DNA of 9,764 nt from Clostridium sp. CAG:1013 (GCA_000432995.1 HF972650.1:83552-93315); one strand, 5' to 3'. Positions 1-6,813 are shown, numbered from the stretch's first letter. Numbers and translations: made by a program. The notes: a model not told the origin generated them from the letters alone.

Positions 1-780
1 CCGCCAGACGCTTTTTCCGAGGACGGCCAGTTGTGGGGCAACCCCCTGTACCGGTGGGATGTAATGAAGGAAGACGGCTACGTCTGGTGGATGGAGCGGA
101 TCAAGGCAAATCTGTCCATGTACGACGTGCTGCGCATCGACCATTTCCGGGGCCTGGAAAGCTACTACGCAATTCCCTATGGAGACGCCACCGCCAAGAA
201 CGGACGCTGGCGCAAGGGCCCTGGGATGGATTTCATCCGCACTATCAACAAGACAGTGGAGGGTGCGGCCATCATTGCGGAAGACCTGGGACTGCTCACT
301 CCCGCGGTCAACCGACTGCTGAAAAGCAGCGGCTACCCCGGCATGAAGGTTCTGCAATTTGCTTTCAATGCGGGGGAGGAGAGCACTTACCTGCCCCACA
401 ATCTGCCCACCCACTGTGTGGTGTACACTGGAACCCACGACAACGACACCACCCGGGGCTGGCTGGACACCGCCTCTCCCGAGGACCTGGAACTGGCCAT
501 GGATTACCTGGGCATCCGGGATGTGAAGGATGGCACCTGGGCTTTCATCCGGGCAGCTCTTTCCAGCGTGGCGGACCTGGCGGTGATCCCCTTCCAGGAC
601 TATCTGGATCTGGGCAGCGAGGCGCGGATCAACACCCCTTCCACTGTGGGAGGGCAGAACTGGAAGTGGCGGTGCTCCGTGGACAGTACCACCAAGAAGC
701 TGGCGAAAAAAATGGCCCGACTGGCCACTATCTACGGCCGGGCGAGAGAATTAGGAGGGAACAGCGATGCGGATGCGTGA
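1..780 (+). CDS. malQ: 4-alpha-glucanotransferase (amylomaltase, GH77), 3' part only
   Basis: The window opens inside this gene. The open frame runs from base 1 and gives 259 residues, about half of a usual GH77 enzyme (near 500). The enzyme moves alpha-1,4-glucan segments between chains in the cytoplasm and feeds longer dextrins to phosphorylase. Three catalytic carboxylates of the family are visible: Asp47 in RIDHFRG (nucleophile), Glu94 in IIAEDLG (acid/base) and Asp147 in GTHDND (transition-state stabiliser); residue numbers count from base 1. WGNPLYRW near the start and SEARINTPST near the end are also typical of the family. The C-terminus is intact. The stop codon lies inside the next gene, glgP, with a 14-base overlap, so the two are almost certainly co-transcribed and translationally coupled. 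The promoter lies outside the window. Confidence 0.95.
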   Translation, partial: PPDAFSEDGQLWGNPLYRWDVMKEDGYVWWMERIKANLSMYDVLRIDHFRGLESYYAIPYGDATAKNGRWRKGPGMDFIRTINKTVEGAAIIAEDLGLLTPAVNRLLKSSGYPGMKVLQFAFNAGEESTYLPHNLPTHCVVYTGTHDNDTTRGWLDTASPEDLELAMDYLGIRDVKDGTWAFIRAALSSVADLAVIPFQDYLDLGSEARINTPSTVGGQNWKWRCSVDSTTKKLAKKMARLATIYGRARELGGNSDADA

Positions 781-3031
781 TGAACTGGAACAGAAGGTGG
801 GGCTGCGGTTTTCTAAGGGCTTGATGGTTGCCACGGACAAGGAGATCTATCTGGCGCTGCTGGAATTGACCCAGGAAAAGCTGGAAGCAGCCAGGCAGAT
901 TCAGGGGGAGAAAAAACTGTACTACATCTCCGCGGAGTTCCTGGTGGGCAAACTGCTGTCCAATAACCTGATCAACCTGGGCATCTACGACCAGGTGAAG
1001 GAAGCCCTGGCGGAAGCGGGGAAGGACCTTGCCAAAGTGGAGGAGCAGGAGACGGAACCCTCCCTGGGCAACGGCGGTCTGGGAAGGCTTGCCGCCTGTT
1101 ATCTGGATTCCACCGCCACCCTGGGTCTGCCCGGTGACGGCGTGGGGCTTTTGTACCATTTTGGCCTGTTCCACCAGTACTTCCAGGATCACAAGCAGCA
1201 GGAGCGCCCCGACGTGTGGCTCTCTCCCAAGAGCTGGCTGAAAAAGACTGGAGTCACTTTCAAGGTTCCTTTCCCTCAGGGGGAGGTTACTTCTGTGCTG
1301 TATGACCTGTATGTTTCCGGTTACGAGAGCGGCGTTAACCGTCTGCACCTGTTCGACCTGGAGACCGTGGACGAGAACCTGGTAAAACAGGGCATCGACT
1401 TCGACAAAACGGACATCGCCCACAACCTGACTCTGTTCCTCTATCCCGACGATAGCGACCGGGCGGGGCGGCTTCTGCGGGTGTACCAGCAGTATTTCAT
1501 GGTCAGCTCCGCGGCCCAACTGATTCTCAAGGAGCTGGAGGAGAAGGGCCGTTCCCTCAAGGATCTGCCCAAGTACGCGGTGATCCAGATCAACGACACT
1601 CATCCCTCCATGGTGATTCCCGAGCTGATCCGTCTGCTCACCGCCAAGGGTCTGTCCATGGACGAGGCCATCGATGCAGTGACCATAACCTGCGCTTATA
1701 CCAACCACACCATTCTGGCGGAAGCCCTGGAAAAGTGGCCTTTGGATTACCTGGAAGAAGCGGTGCCCCAGCTGGTGCCCATCATCCGAGAACTGGATAA
1801 GCGGGTGAAAGCAAAATATCAGGATGAAAATCTGGCCATCATCGACAAGAACGACCTGGTCCATATGGCTCATATGGATATCCACTACGGCTTCTCCGTT
1901 AACGGCGTGGCCTCTCTCCACACGGAGATTTTGGAGACCTCCGAGTTGAAAGCCTTTGCCGACCTGTACCCGGAGAAGTTCAACAACAAGACAAACGGCA
2001 TCACCTTCCGTCGGTGGCTCATGCACTGCGACCCGGCCCTGGCTCAGTTCATCACCGAGAAGATCGGTCCTGGCTGGAAAAAAGACGCCAATGAACTGGA
2101 GAAGCTGCTCCAGTTCCAGGACGACGAACCCACTCTCAAGCGGCTGCTGGAGATCAAGCAGGAGAATAAGAAGGCCCTGGCGGACTACCTGAAAGAGGAG
2201 TCCGGTGTAGAGATCGACGAGAACTCCGTGTACGACATTCAGATCAAGCGGCTCCACGAGTACAAGCGCCAGCAGATGAACGCCCTTTACATCATCTGGA
2301 AATACAAGCAGATCAAGGCGGGACACAAGCCTAAGCGTCCTATCACCCTGCTGTTTGGCGCCAAGGCGGCCCCGGCTTATATCATCGCCAAGGATATCAT
2401 CCACCTAATTCTTTGCCTTCAGGACATCATTGATTACGACCCGGAGGTGAGCCCCTGGCTGAAAGTGGTGATGGTGGAGAACTACAACATCACCTGGGCT
2501 CAGCGGCTCATTCCTGCCTGCGACGTCTCCGAGCAGATCTCCCTTGCTTCTAAGGAAGCCAGCGGCACCGGTAACATGAAGTTTATGCTCAACGGCGCTG
2601 TGACTCTAGGCACCATGGACGGCGCCAACGTGGAGATCCACGATCTGGTGGGGAAGGAGAACATCTATATCTTCGGCAAGTCCAGCGAGACGGTGATGGA
2701 CCTGTACGCTGAGAGCGCCTACCATCCCTGGAATTTCTACGGGAAGGATGAAGAAATCACCGACCTGGTGGACTTCATCATCAGCCCGCAGATGATGCGT
2801 CTGGGCGACCCGGAGAACCTGGCGCGGCTCTACAAAGACATGACCCGGAAAGACTGGTTCATGGCGCTGCTGGACGTGAAGAAGTATATCCAGGTAAAGG
2901 AGCAGGCCTTGGAAGAGTTCGAGGACCGCTTGGCCTGGGCCAAGAAGATGCTGGTGAACATTGCCAAGGCGGGATATTTCTCCTCCGACCGTTCTGTGGC
3001 CGAATATAACCGGGACATCTGGAAGCTGTGA
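767..3031 (+). CDS. glgP: Alpha-glucan (glycogen/maltodextrin) phosphorylase, GT35
   Basis: This pyridoxal-phosphate enzyme releases glucose-1-phosphate from the non-reducing ends of alpha-1,4-glucans in the cytoplasm. Family motifs appear in order: GNGGLGRLAACYLDS from residue 101, INDTHPS near 275, AYTNHT, NKTNGITFRRWL, QIKRLHEYKRQ, and EASGTGNMKFMLNG, in which Lys605 is the expected PLP Schiff-base lysine. The start at 767 has an AGGAGGG site at 753-759, seven bases upstream; a second ATG two codons later (773) is possible. At 754 residues it is somewhat shorter than the E. coli or animal enzymes (about 800-840). Comparing motif spacing with remembered rabbit numbering, most of the deficit lies between the GNGGLGR and INDTHP motifs, so regulatory loops may be reduced. 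Whether it prefers glycogen or maltodextrin cannot be told from sequence. No terminator is seen after it. Confidence 0.96.
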   Translation: MRMRDELEQKVGLRFSKGLMVATDKEIYLALLELTQEKLEAARQIQGEKKLYYISAEFLVGKLLSNNLINLGIYDQVKEALAEAGKDLAKVEEQETEPSLGNGGLGRLAACYLDSTATLGLPGDGVGLLYHFGLFHQYFQDHKQQERPDVWLSPKSWLKKTGVTFKVPFPQGEVTSVLYDLYVSGYESGVNRLHLFDLETVDENLVKQGIDFDKTDIAHNLTLFLYPDDSDRAGRLLRVYQQYFMVSSAAQLILKELEEKGRSLKDLPKYAVIQINDTHPSMVIPELIRLLTAKGLSMDEAIDAVTITCAYTNHTILAEALEKWPLDYLEEAVPQLVPIIRELDKRVKAKYQDENLAIIDKNDLVHMAHMDIHYGFSVNGVASLHTEILETSELKAFADLYPEKFNNKTNGITFRRWLMHCDPALAQFITEKIGPGWKKDANELEKLLQFQDDEPTLKRLLEIKQENKKALADYLKEESGVEIDENSVYDIQIKRLHEYKRQQMNALYIIWKYKQIKAGHKPKRPITLLFGAKAAPAYIIAKDIIHLILCLQDIIDYDPEVSPWLKVVMVENYNITWAQRLIPACDVSEQISLASKEASGTGNMKFMLNGAVTLGTMDGANVEIHDLVGKENIYIFGKSSETVMDLYAESAYHPWNFYGKDEEITDLVDFIISPQMMRLGDPENLARLYKDMTRKDWFMALLDVKKYIQVKEQALEEFEDRLAWAKKMLVNIAKAGYFSSDRSVAEYNRDIWKL

Positions 3032-3064
3032 CCGCGGCTTAAGAGCAGTTCCTTGAAGTTTGCC

Positions 3065-3094
3065 TTGACTTACCCCAAAGCCATAGGCTATAAT
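3065..3094 (+). promoter_or_regulatory. Sigma-A promoter for the mntP leader
   Basis: The -35 box TTGACT (3065-3070) and a perfect -10 box TATAAT (3089-3094) are separated by 18 bases. It begins 33 bases after the glgP stop codon. The predicted transcript start is near 3101, giving a leader of about 220 bases before mntP. Confidence 0.85.
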
Positions 3095-3110
3095 CAGGAA
3101 ACGATAAATA

Positions 3111-3140
3111 GCCTTTCGGCCTGTACCAGGGCCGGGAAGG
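3111..3140 (+). other. Extra 5' hairpin in the mntP leader, upstream of the aptamer
   Basis: CCTTTCGGCC (3111-3120) pairs with GGCCGGGAAGG (3130-3140) to give ten base pairs with one bulged G (3136), one G-T wobble and a 9-base loop. It starts about 10 bases after the predicted transcript start and ends three bases before the riboswitch P1 stem. No T run follows, so it is not a terminator. It is not part of the core riboswitch as I know it; it may protect the RNA 5' end or help folding, but that is a guess. Confidence 0.55.
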
Positions 3141-3143
3141 ATC

Positions 3144-3231
3144 CCATGGGGGAGTAGTTTGCGGCTTGCCGCGGCAATGTCAACACAATGGTCGAAAGAT
3201 CTGGTATTGTCTGAAAAAACGAGACTCATGG
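3144..3231 (+). promoter_or_regulatory. yybP-ykoY manganese riboswitch aptamer
   Basis: The aptamer is closed by P1, CCATG (3144-3148) with CATGG (3227-3231). Directly after the 5' strand comes the conserved GGGGAGTAG (3149-3157), and directly before the 3' strand comes ACGAGACT (3219-3226); both are hallmarks of the yybP-ykoY class. Inside are a small hairpin GCGG/CCGC (3161-3172), a GTCAACA element (3179-3185) and a second arm ACAAT/ATTGT (3185-3189 with 3206-3210) capped by a GAAA tetraloop (3194-3197). This class binds Mn2+ and often controls Mn2+ exporters, which matches mntP downstream. The assignment rests on motif recognition, not on a covariance-model search. Confidence 0.85.
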
Positions 3232-3280
3232 AAAACGCCCGTTCATTCATAGAATTGGGTGTTTTCCGCGAGTCTTTTTT
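3222..3280 (+). terminator. Riboswitch-controlled intrinsic terminator before mntP
   Basis: AGACTC (3222-3227) pairs with GAGTCT (3270-3275), and GGAAAACGCCC (3230-3240) pairs with GGGTGTTTTCC (3257-3267), with one wobble in that arm. Only one A-C mismatch and a T-G wobble lie between the two segments. A small ATTC/GAAT stem caps the loop. Six T residues follow (3275-3280). The 5' arm contains the aptamer's conserved GAGACT segment and all of the P1 3' strand, so aptamer and terminator cannot form together. The expected logic is that Mn2+ stabilises P1, prevents termination and lets mntP be transcribed. Confidence 0.85.
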
Positions 3281-3322
3281 CATGCGCGGAAAACGCCGAA
3301 AACAACTTGGAGGTAAAAAAAG

Positions 3323-3886
3323 ATGGGTTTGGTGGAATTGTTTTTGATCGCGGTGGGCCTTTCCATGGACGCTTTTGCCGTCTCGGTATGTAAAGGGTTG
3401 GCCCTGCGGAAGGTGAATGTCCGGCAGATGGCCCTGGTGGGTCTGTGGTTCGGCGGATTCCAGGCGCTGATGCCCCTGATCGGCTATTTCGTGGGTGTCC
3501 AGTTCCGGGACCAGATCACCTTTATCGACCATTGGATCGCCTTTGGCTTGCTGGCGGTCATCGGCGGCAACATGATCCGGGAAGCACTTTCCGGAGAAGA
3601 GGAATGTGCTGACGCCTCTCTGTCGATCAAAGCCATGTTCCCCATGGCAGTGGCTACCAGTATCGACGCTTTGGCGGTGGGCGTGAGTTTCGCTTTCCTC
3701 AGTGTGAACATCTGGGCCGCGGTGTCCTTTATCGGGGCCATCACCTTTGTGTTGTCCATGATCGGCGTGAAAGTGGGCAGCCTGTTCGGTTCCAAGTACA
3801 AGAGCAAGGCGGAGCTGGTAGGCGGCGCCATTCTTATCCTCATGGGCTTGAAGATCCTGCTGGAACATTTGGGCGTGTTCGGCTAA
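3323..3886 (+). CDS. mntP: Manganese efflux pump MntP
   Basis: This is a 187-residue integral membrane protein of the MntP (formerly YebN/DUF204) family, which exports Mn2+ from the cytoplasm. About six hydrophobic segments are visible (roughly residues 3-21, 36-60, 68-88, 104-124, 129-151 and 164-184). The family's two internal-repeat signatures are present: GLSMDAFAVSVCKG with Asp16, and ATSIDALAVGVSFAFL with Asp115. Both aspartates correspond to acidic residues conserved in the family. The length matches the E. coli protein. The ATG at 3323 has a TTGGAGG site at 3307-3313. The gene lies behind a Mn riboswitch and terminator, so expression should rise with manganese. The next gene starts 40 bases downstream and is probably in the same transcript. 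Confidence 0.96.
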   Translation: MGLVELFLIAVGLSMDAFAVSVCKGLALRKVNVRQMALVGLWFGGFQALMPLIGYFVGVQFRDQITFIDHWIAFGLLAVIGGNMIREALSGEEECADASLSIKAMFPMAVATSIDALAVGVSFAFLSVNIWAAVSFIGAITFVLSMIGVKVGSLFGSKYKSKAELVGGAILILMGLKILLEHLGVFG

Positions 3887-3900
3887 TAGGCCGAGACGCC
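3872..3900 (+). other. Stem-loop spanning the mntP stop codon
   Basis: GGCGT (3872-3876) pairs with ACGCC (3896-3900) and TCGGC (3879-3883) pairs with GCCGA (3890-3894), leaving a small internal loop and a 6-base TAATAG loop that holds the stop codon. No T run follows, so read-through into the next gene is expected. It could affect mRNA stability or be incidental. Confidence 0.3.
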
Positions 3901-3926
3901 TCATTCGGGAAAGGAGCGTAAAAACC

Positions 3927-4514
3927 ATGTCCCTGTTTTCGTCAAAGAAAAAAGTATTGGTGCTGTTTGGATCTCCTCACGGCCACGGTTACACTCGCAG
4001 GCTGTTGGACTGCTTCATGGAGTGTTTCCAGGAGAACAAAAGCTGGGAGATCCAGGAAGTGAACCTGTACGAGAAAGCGACTCATGCCTGTACCGGCTGC
4101 CGGGTCTGCGCCCAGGAGGAGCGGTGCTCCTTTGACGACTTAGACGATGTGGACAAGGCTCTGCGCCAATGTGACCTGCTGGTGGTGGCGTCTCCTGTGT
4201 ACAACTTTTCCTATCCCGCTCCGGTGAAGGCCTGGTTGGACCGGACCCAGCGGTATTTTGAGGCCAGGTTTTCCCTGGGAATTAAACCACCCATTAAGAA
4301 ACATCGGAAAGCGGTGTTGCTGCTGACCATGGGTTCCCAGGACAGTTTCGGGGTGGAGGTGTGCACCCATCAGCTGGAGCGTGCCTTCAGTGTGATGAAT
4401 ACCACCCTGGCCGGATGCGCTCTGTGGGACGCCACTGATCTGGGGGAAGAACACAAAGGAGATGCTCAGGCTCATGCCCGGGCAATCGCTCTTGAAATCC
4501 TGAAAGAAATGTGA
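3927..4514 (+). CDS. Flavodoxin-fold NAD(P)H-dependent oxidoreductase with a four-cysteine motif
   Basis: This 195-residue protein belongs to the NADPH-dependent FMN reductase/flavodoxin-like superfamily. A beta strand and FMN-phosphate loop (VLVLFGSPHGHGYTRRLL, residues 10-27) open the fold, and ASPVYNFSYPAPVKAWLDR is the conserved flavin-contacting segment. Cys55, Cys58, Cys61 and Cys67 form CX2CX2CX5C, the spacing known from iron-sulfur flavoproteins (Isf) that hold a 4Fe-4S cluster. Many relatives carry the same pattern, and cluster binding is not proven for all of them. A cytoplasmic electron-transfer or quinone/flavin reductase role is likely; the substrate is unknown. The ATG has an AAGGAG site at 3911-3916. 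It lies 40 bases after mntP with no terminator between them, so it probably shares the Mn-controlled transcript. Its 3' end holds the next gene's promoter. Confidence 0.85.
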   Translation: MSLFSSKKKVLVLFGSPHGHGYTRRLLDCFMECFQENKSWEIQEVNLYEKATHACTGCRVCAQEERCSFDDLDDVDKALRQCDLLVVASPVYNFSYPAPVKAWLDRTQRYFEARFSLGIKPPIKKHRKAVLLLTMGSQDSFGVEVCTHQLERAFSVMNTTLAGCALWDATDLGEEHKGDAQAHARAIALEILKEM

Positions 4515-4520
4515 TATGAT
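4492..4520 (+). promoter_or_regulatory. Sigma-A promoter with extended -10, driving yebC
   Basis: TTGAAA (4492-4497) and TATGAT (4515-4520) are 17 bases apart, and a TGA triplet directly precedes the -10 box (extended -10). Most of it lies inside the last codons of the flavoprotein gene. A start near 4527 would leave a leader of about 34 bases before yebC. It gives yebC expression independent of the upstream Mn switch. Confidence 0.7.
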
Positions 4521-4560
4521 ATCTCGAAGAATACACTAGAGTGGATAAGGCGGTTGAATC

Positions 4561-5307
4561 ATGTCAGGACATTCTAAATGGAACAACATTAAGCGGAAAA
4601 AGGAAAAGGCCGACGGCGCCAAAGCTAAGATCTTCACCAAGATCGGCCGTGAGCTGACCGTGGCGGTAAAAGAGGGCGGCAGCGCTGACCCGGCAGCAAA
4701 TTCCCGTCTGCGGGACTGCATCGCCAAGGCAAAGGCTGCTAACGTGCCCAACGACAACATTGAGCGAATCATCAAGAAGGCCGCCGGCGACGGCAGCAAC
4801 GACAACTACGAGAACGTCACCTACGAAGGCTACGGTCCCAACGGCGTGGCGGTGATCGTGGAGGCCCTCACCGACAACCGGAATCGTACCGCTGCCGATG
4901 TGCGTCACGCTTTTGATAAGTTTGGCGGCAATCTGGGCACCACTGGTTGCGTTTCCTTCATGTTCAACAAGAAGGGCGTTATCGTTATCGAGAAGGAAGG
5001 CCTGGACGAGGATACGGTTATGAGCGACGCTTTGGAGGCAGGCGCTTCCGATTTTGCCGCTGACGAGGACGTGTTCGAGATCTCCACGGAGCCCTCTGAT
5101 TTCAGCGGTGTTCGGGAAGATCTGGAGAAGAAGGGTTACGAGTTCGTTTCCGCCGAGGTGGAGATGGTGCCCGATACCTACACCAAGATCGATGACGAGG
5201 AAGTCATCGTCAAGATGCAGAAGATGCTGGACCTCTTGGAGGACAACGACGACGTGCAGAACGTCTGGCACAACTGGGACGCTCCCGAAGAGGAAGAAGA
5301 GGAATAA
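4561..5307 (+). CDS. yebC: YebC/PmpR family protein (TACO1-like)
   Basis: This 248-residue cytoplasmic protein has the full family signature: MSGHSKWNNIKRKK at the N-terminus, then AKIFTKIGRELTVAVKEGG, IERIIKKAAG, YEGYGPNGVAVIVEALTDN and NRTAADVRHAFDKFGGNLG. The length is normal (about 240-250). It was long annotated as a transcriptional regulator. More recent work on bacterial homologues and on mitochondrial TACO1 points to a ribosome-associated role in relieving stalling, notably at polyproline stretches. The GHSKW-type N-terminus matches the YrbC-like branch, not the YeeI-like one. The ribosome binding site is weak (AAGGCGG, 4547-4553). An oddity is the run of six glutamates at the C-terminus. 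It has its own promoter and is followed by two hairpins, the second a terminator, so it appears to be a single-gene unit. Confidence 0.95.
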   Translation: MSGHSKWNNIKRKKEKADGAKAKIFTKIGRELTVAVKEGGSADPAANSRLRDCIAKAKAANVPNDNIERIIKKAAGDGSNDNYENVTYEGYGPNGVAVIVEALTDNRNRTAADVRHAFDKFGGNLGTTGCVSFMFNKKGVIVIEKEGLDEDTVMSDALEAGASDFAADEDVFEISTEPSDFSGVREDLEKKGYEFVSAEVEMVPDTYTKIDDEEVIVKMQKMLDLLEDNDDVQNVWHNWDAPEEEEEE

Positions 5308-5340
5308 ACAGGAAAGCGCTGGGGCTGCCCTGCTTTCTGT
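5308..5340 (+). other. Imperfect hairpin directly after yebC
   Basis: ACAG-AAAGC (5308-5317, with G5312 bulged) pairs with GCTTTCTGT (5332-5340), nine base pairs. An inner GGG/CCC can pair around CTG. It is not followed by T residues and sits three bases before a stronger terminator hairpin. It may help termination or protect the yebC mRNA 3' end. Confidence 0.45.
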
Positions 5341-5343
5341 CAG

Positions 5344-5378
5344 GCCGCCGCGGCATGAGTTCGCGGCGGCTTATTTTA
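5344..5378 (+). terminator. Intrinsic terminator between yebC and pyrB
   Basis: GCCGCCGCG (5344-5352) and CGCGGCGGC (5362-5370) form a perfect 9-bp GC stem with a 9-base loop, followed by TTATTTTAT. It ends about 50 bases before the pyrB start codon. It could end yebC transcripts or, if transcription reads through, act as an attenuator for pyrB. Confidence 0.8.
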
Positions 5379-5426
5379 TGGAAACAGTATTTGTGAAAAA
5401 GAACCGTGGGAAAGGAAGGGACATCT

Positions 5427-6362
5427 ATGAGACATCTGATCGACCCGTTGGATTTGACCCGGGAGGAAACAGACCGTTTGCTTACCCTGGCGGAGGGGAT
5501 CATCGCGGACCCGGCGGCTTACGCCCATGCCTGCGACGGAAAAATTCTGGCCACCTTGTTCTATGAACCCAGCACCCGCACCCGTTTGAGCTTTGAGTCC
5601 GCCATGATGCGTTTGGGCGGCAAAGTTCTGGGATTCTCCTCAGCTGGGAGCAGCTCCGCTTCCAAGGGCGAAAGCGTGGCGGACACCATCCGTATGATCT
5701 CCGGTTACGCGGACATCGCTGCCATGCGTCATTTCAAGGAAGGCGCTCCCTATGTGGCAGCTCGCTACTCCAAAATCCCCGTCATCAACGCAGGTGACGG
5801 CGGCCATCAGCATCCCACCCAGACTCTGACGGATATGCTCACCATCCGCCGGAAGCGTGGCTCCATCAGTGGTGTGACCATCGGCCTGTGCGGCGACCTG
5901 AAATTCGGCCGTACTGTCCACTCCCTTATCAAATCCCTGGTGCGGTATGAGGACGTGAAGTTCATCCTCATCTCCCCGGAAGAGCTGCGTCTGCCCAGCT
6001 ATATTTTAAAGGAAGTTATCGAGCCCTCCGGTCATCCCTGGAGAGAGGTGCGGGACATGGAAGAGGTCATGCCGGAGCTGGATATCCTCTACATGACTCG
6101 TGTGCAGCGTGAGCGGTTCTTCAATGAGGAAGATTACGTCCGCTTGAAGGATTCCTACGTGCTGACCAAGGAGAAGCTGGACCTGGGCAAAAAGGATATG
6201 GCAGTGCTCCATCCCCTGCCCAGAGTCAACGAGATCGCCCCCGAAGTGGACGAAGATCCCAGAGCCATGTACTTTGAGCAGGCTCGGGGCGGTGTGTTCG
6301 TCCGCATGGCGCTGATCCTCACCCTGCTGGGCCTGGCCCCCGGGGTGCTGGATGAAATGTAA
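5427..6362 (+). CDS. pyrB: Aspartate carbamoyltransferase catalytic chain
   Basis: The enzyme joins carbamoyl phosphate and L-aspartate to carbamoyl-aspartate, the committed step of pyrimidine synthesis. The 311-residue length fits the family. Active-site motifs are complete: STRTR (49-53) for carbamoyl phosphate, Ser-rich loop plus Lys80, Arg101, HPTQ (129-132), Arg162 in GDLKFGRT, the RVQ pair Arg225/Gln227 for aspartate, and HPLPR (262-266). These correspond one-for-one to the E. coli residues known from structures. I chose the ATG at 5427, not the in-frame GTG at 5406, because AAGGAAGG lies at 5412-5419 and homologues start at this point. pyrI follows 13 bases later, so a mixed catalytic/regulatory holoenzyme is expected. 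No clear promoter is visible upstream. Confidence 0.96.
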   Translation: MRHLIDPLDLTREETDRLLTLAEGIIADPAAYAHACDGKILATLFYEPSTRTRLSFESAMMRLGGKVLGFSSAGSSSASKGESVADTIRMISGYADIAAMRHFKEGAPYVAARYSKIPVINAGDGGHQHPTQTLTDMLTIRRKRGSISGVTIGLCGDLKFGRTVHSLIKSLVRYEDVKFILISPEELRLPSYILKEVIEPSGHPWREVRDMEEVMPELDILYMTRVQRERFFNEEDYVRLKDSYVLTKEKLDLGKKDMAVLHPLPRVNEIAPEVDEDPRAMYFEQARGGVFVRMALILTLLGLAPGVLDEM

Positions 6363-6375
6363 GGAGGGGTAAACC

Positions 6376-6795
6376 ATGTTGAATATTGACAGCATTGAAA
6401 ACGGCATTGTTATTGACCACATCACCGCGGGACGTGGTATGCGTGTCTACGAACTTTTGGAACTGGACAAGCTGGACACCTGTGTGGCTATCATCAAGAA
6501 TGCCCGCTCCAGCAAGTATGGCCGCAAGGATATCATTAAGATCGAAGGCGTGATGAACATCGACCTAGACTTGCTGGGCTTCATCGATGACAACGCCACC
6601 GTGTGCACCATTGAAAACGGCAAGCTGGCGGGGAAGAAAAAGCCCTCCCTGCCCAAGAAGCTGGTGAATATTGTCTCCTGTAAGAATCCTCGGTGCATCA
6701 CCTCCGTGGAGAACGTGGATCAAATCTTTGTCCTGTGTGATGAGGAAGCCCACCGGTATCGCTGCCAGTACTGCGAGCAGGAGTATAAAAAATAA
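6376..6795 (+). CDS. pyrI: Aspartate carbamoyltransferase regulatory chain
   Basis: This 139-residue chain binds nucleotide effectors in its N-terminal domain and attaches to PyrB through a C-terminal zinc domain. The N-terminal part has the expected IENGIVIDHITAGRG and IKNARSSKYGRKDIIKIEG segments that form the effector site. The zinc ligands are Cys102, Cys107, Cys130 and Cys133 (CX4C then CX2C), as in E. coli PyrI. It is slightly shorter than the E. coli chain (153 residues). A strong AAGGAGGGG site (6361-6369) overlaps the pyrB stop, indicating coupled expression at matched levels. Its presence means the enzyme is probably under allosteric control by nucleotides, although which ones activate or inhibit cannot be read from sequence. 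Confidence 0.95.
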   Translation: MLNIDSIENGIVIDHITAGRGMRVYELLELDKLDTCVAIIKNARSSKYGRKDIIKIEGVMNIDLDLLGFIDDNATVCTIENGKLAGKKKPSLPKKLVNIVSCKNPRCITSVENVDQIFVLCDEEAHRYRCQYCEQEYKK

Positions 6796-6813
6796 TAAAA
6801 GGAAGAATACTGT

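Noticed and set aside
33..824. 263-residue + strand frame overlapping malQ in another phase
   Set aside because: The malQ frame carries all three GH77 catalytic motifs; this one is an Arg/His/Gly/Pro-rich shadow.
728..2404. 558-residue open frame on the - strand across glgP
   Set aside because: It lies opposite a gene with complete GT35 motifs. Its translation is rich in Leu, Gln, His and Val with no recognisable domain, as expected for the antisense of a GC-rich coding frame.
3159..3347. 62-residue open frame inside the mntP leader
   Set aside because: It starts within the Mn aptamer, crosses the terminator and runs into mntP out of frame, with no ribosome binding site. The RNA structure explains the sequence better.
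2606..3928. 440-residue open frame on the - strand over glgP, the leader and mntP
   Set aside because: It crosses the riboswitch and two well-supported genes, is His/Gln-rich and shows no domain.
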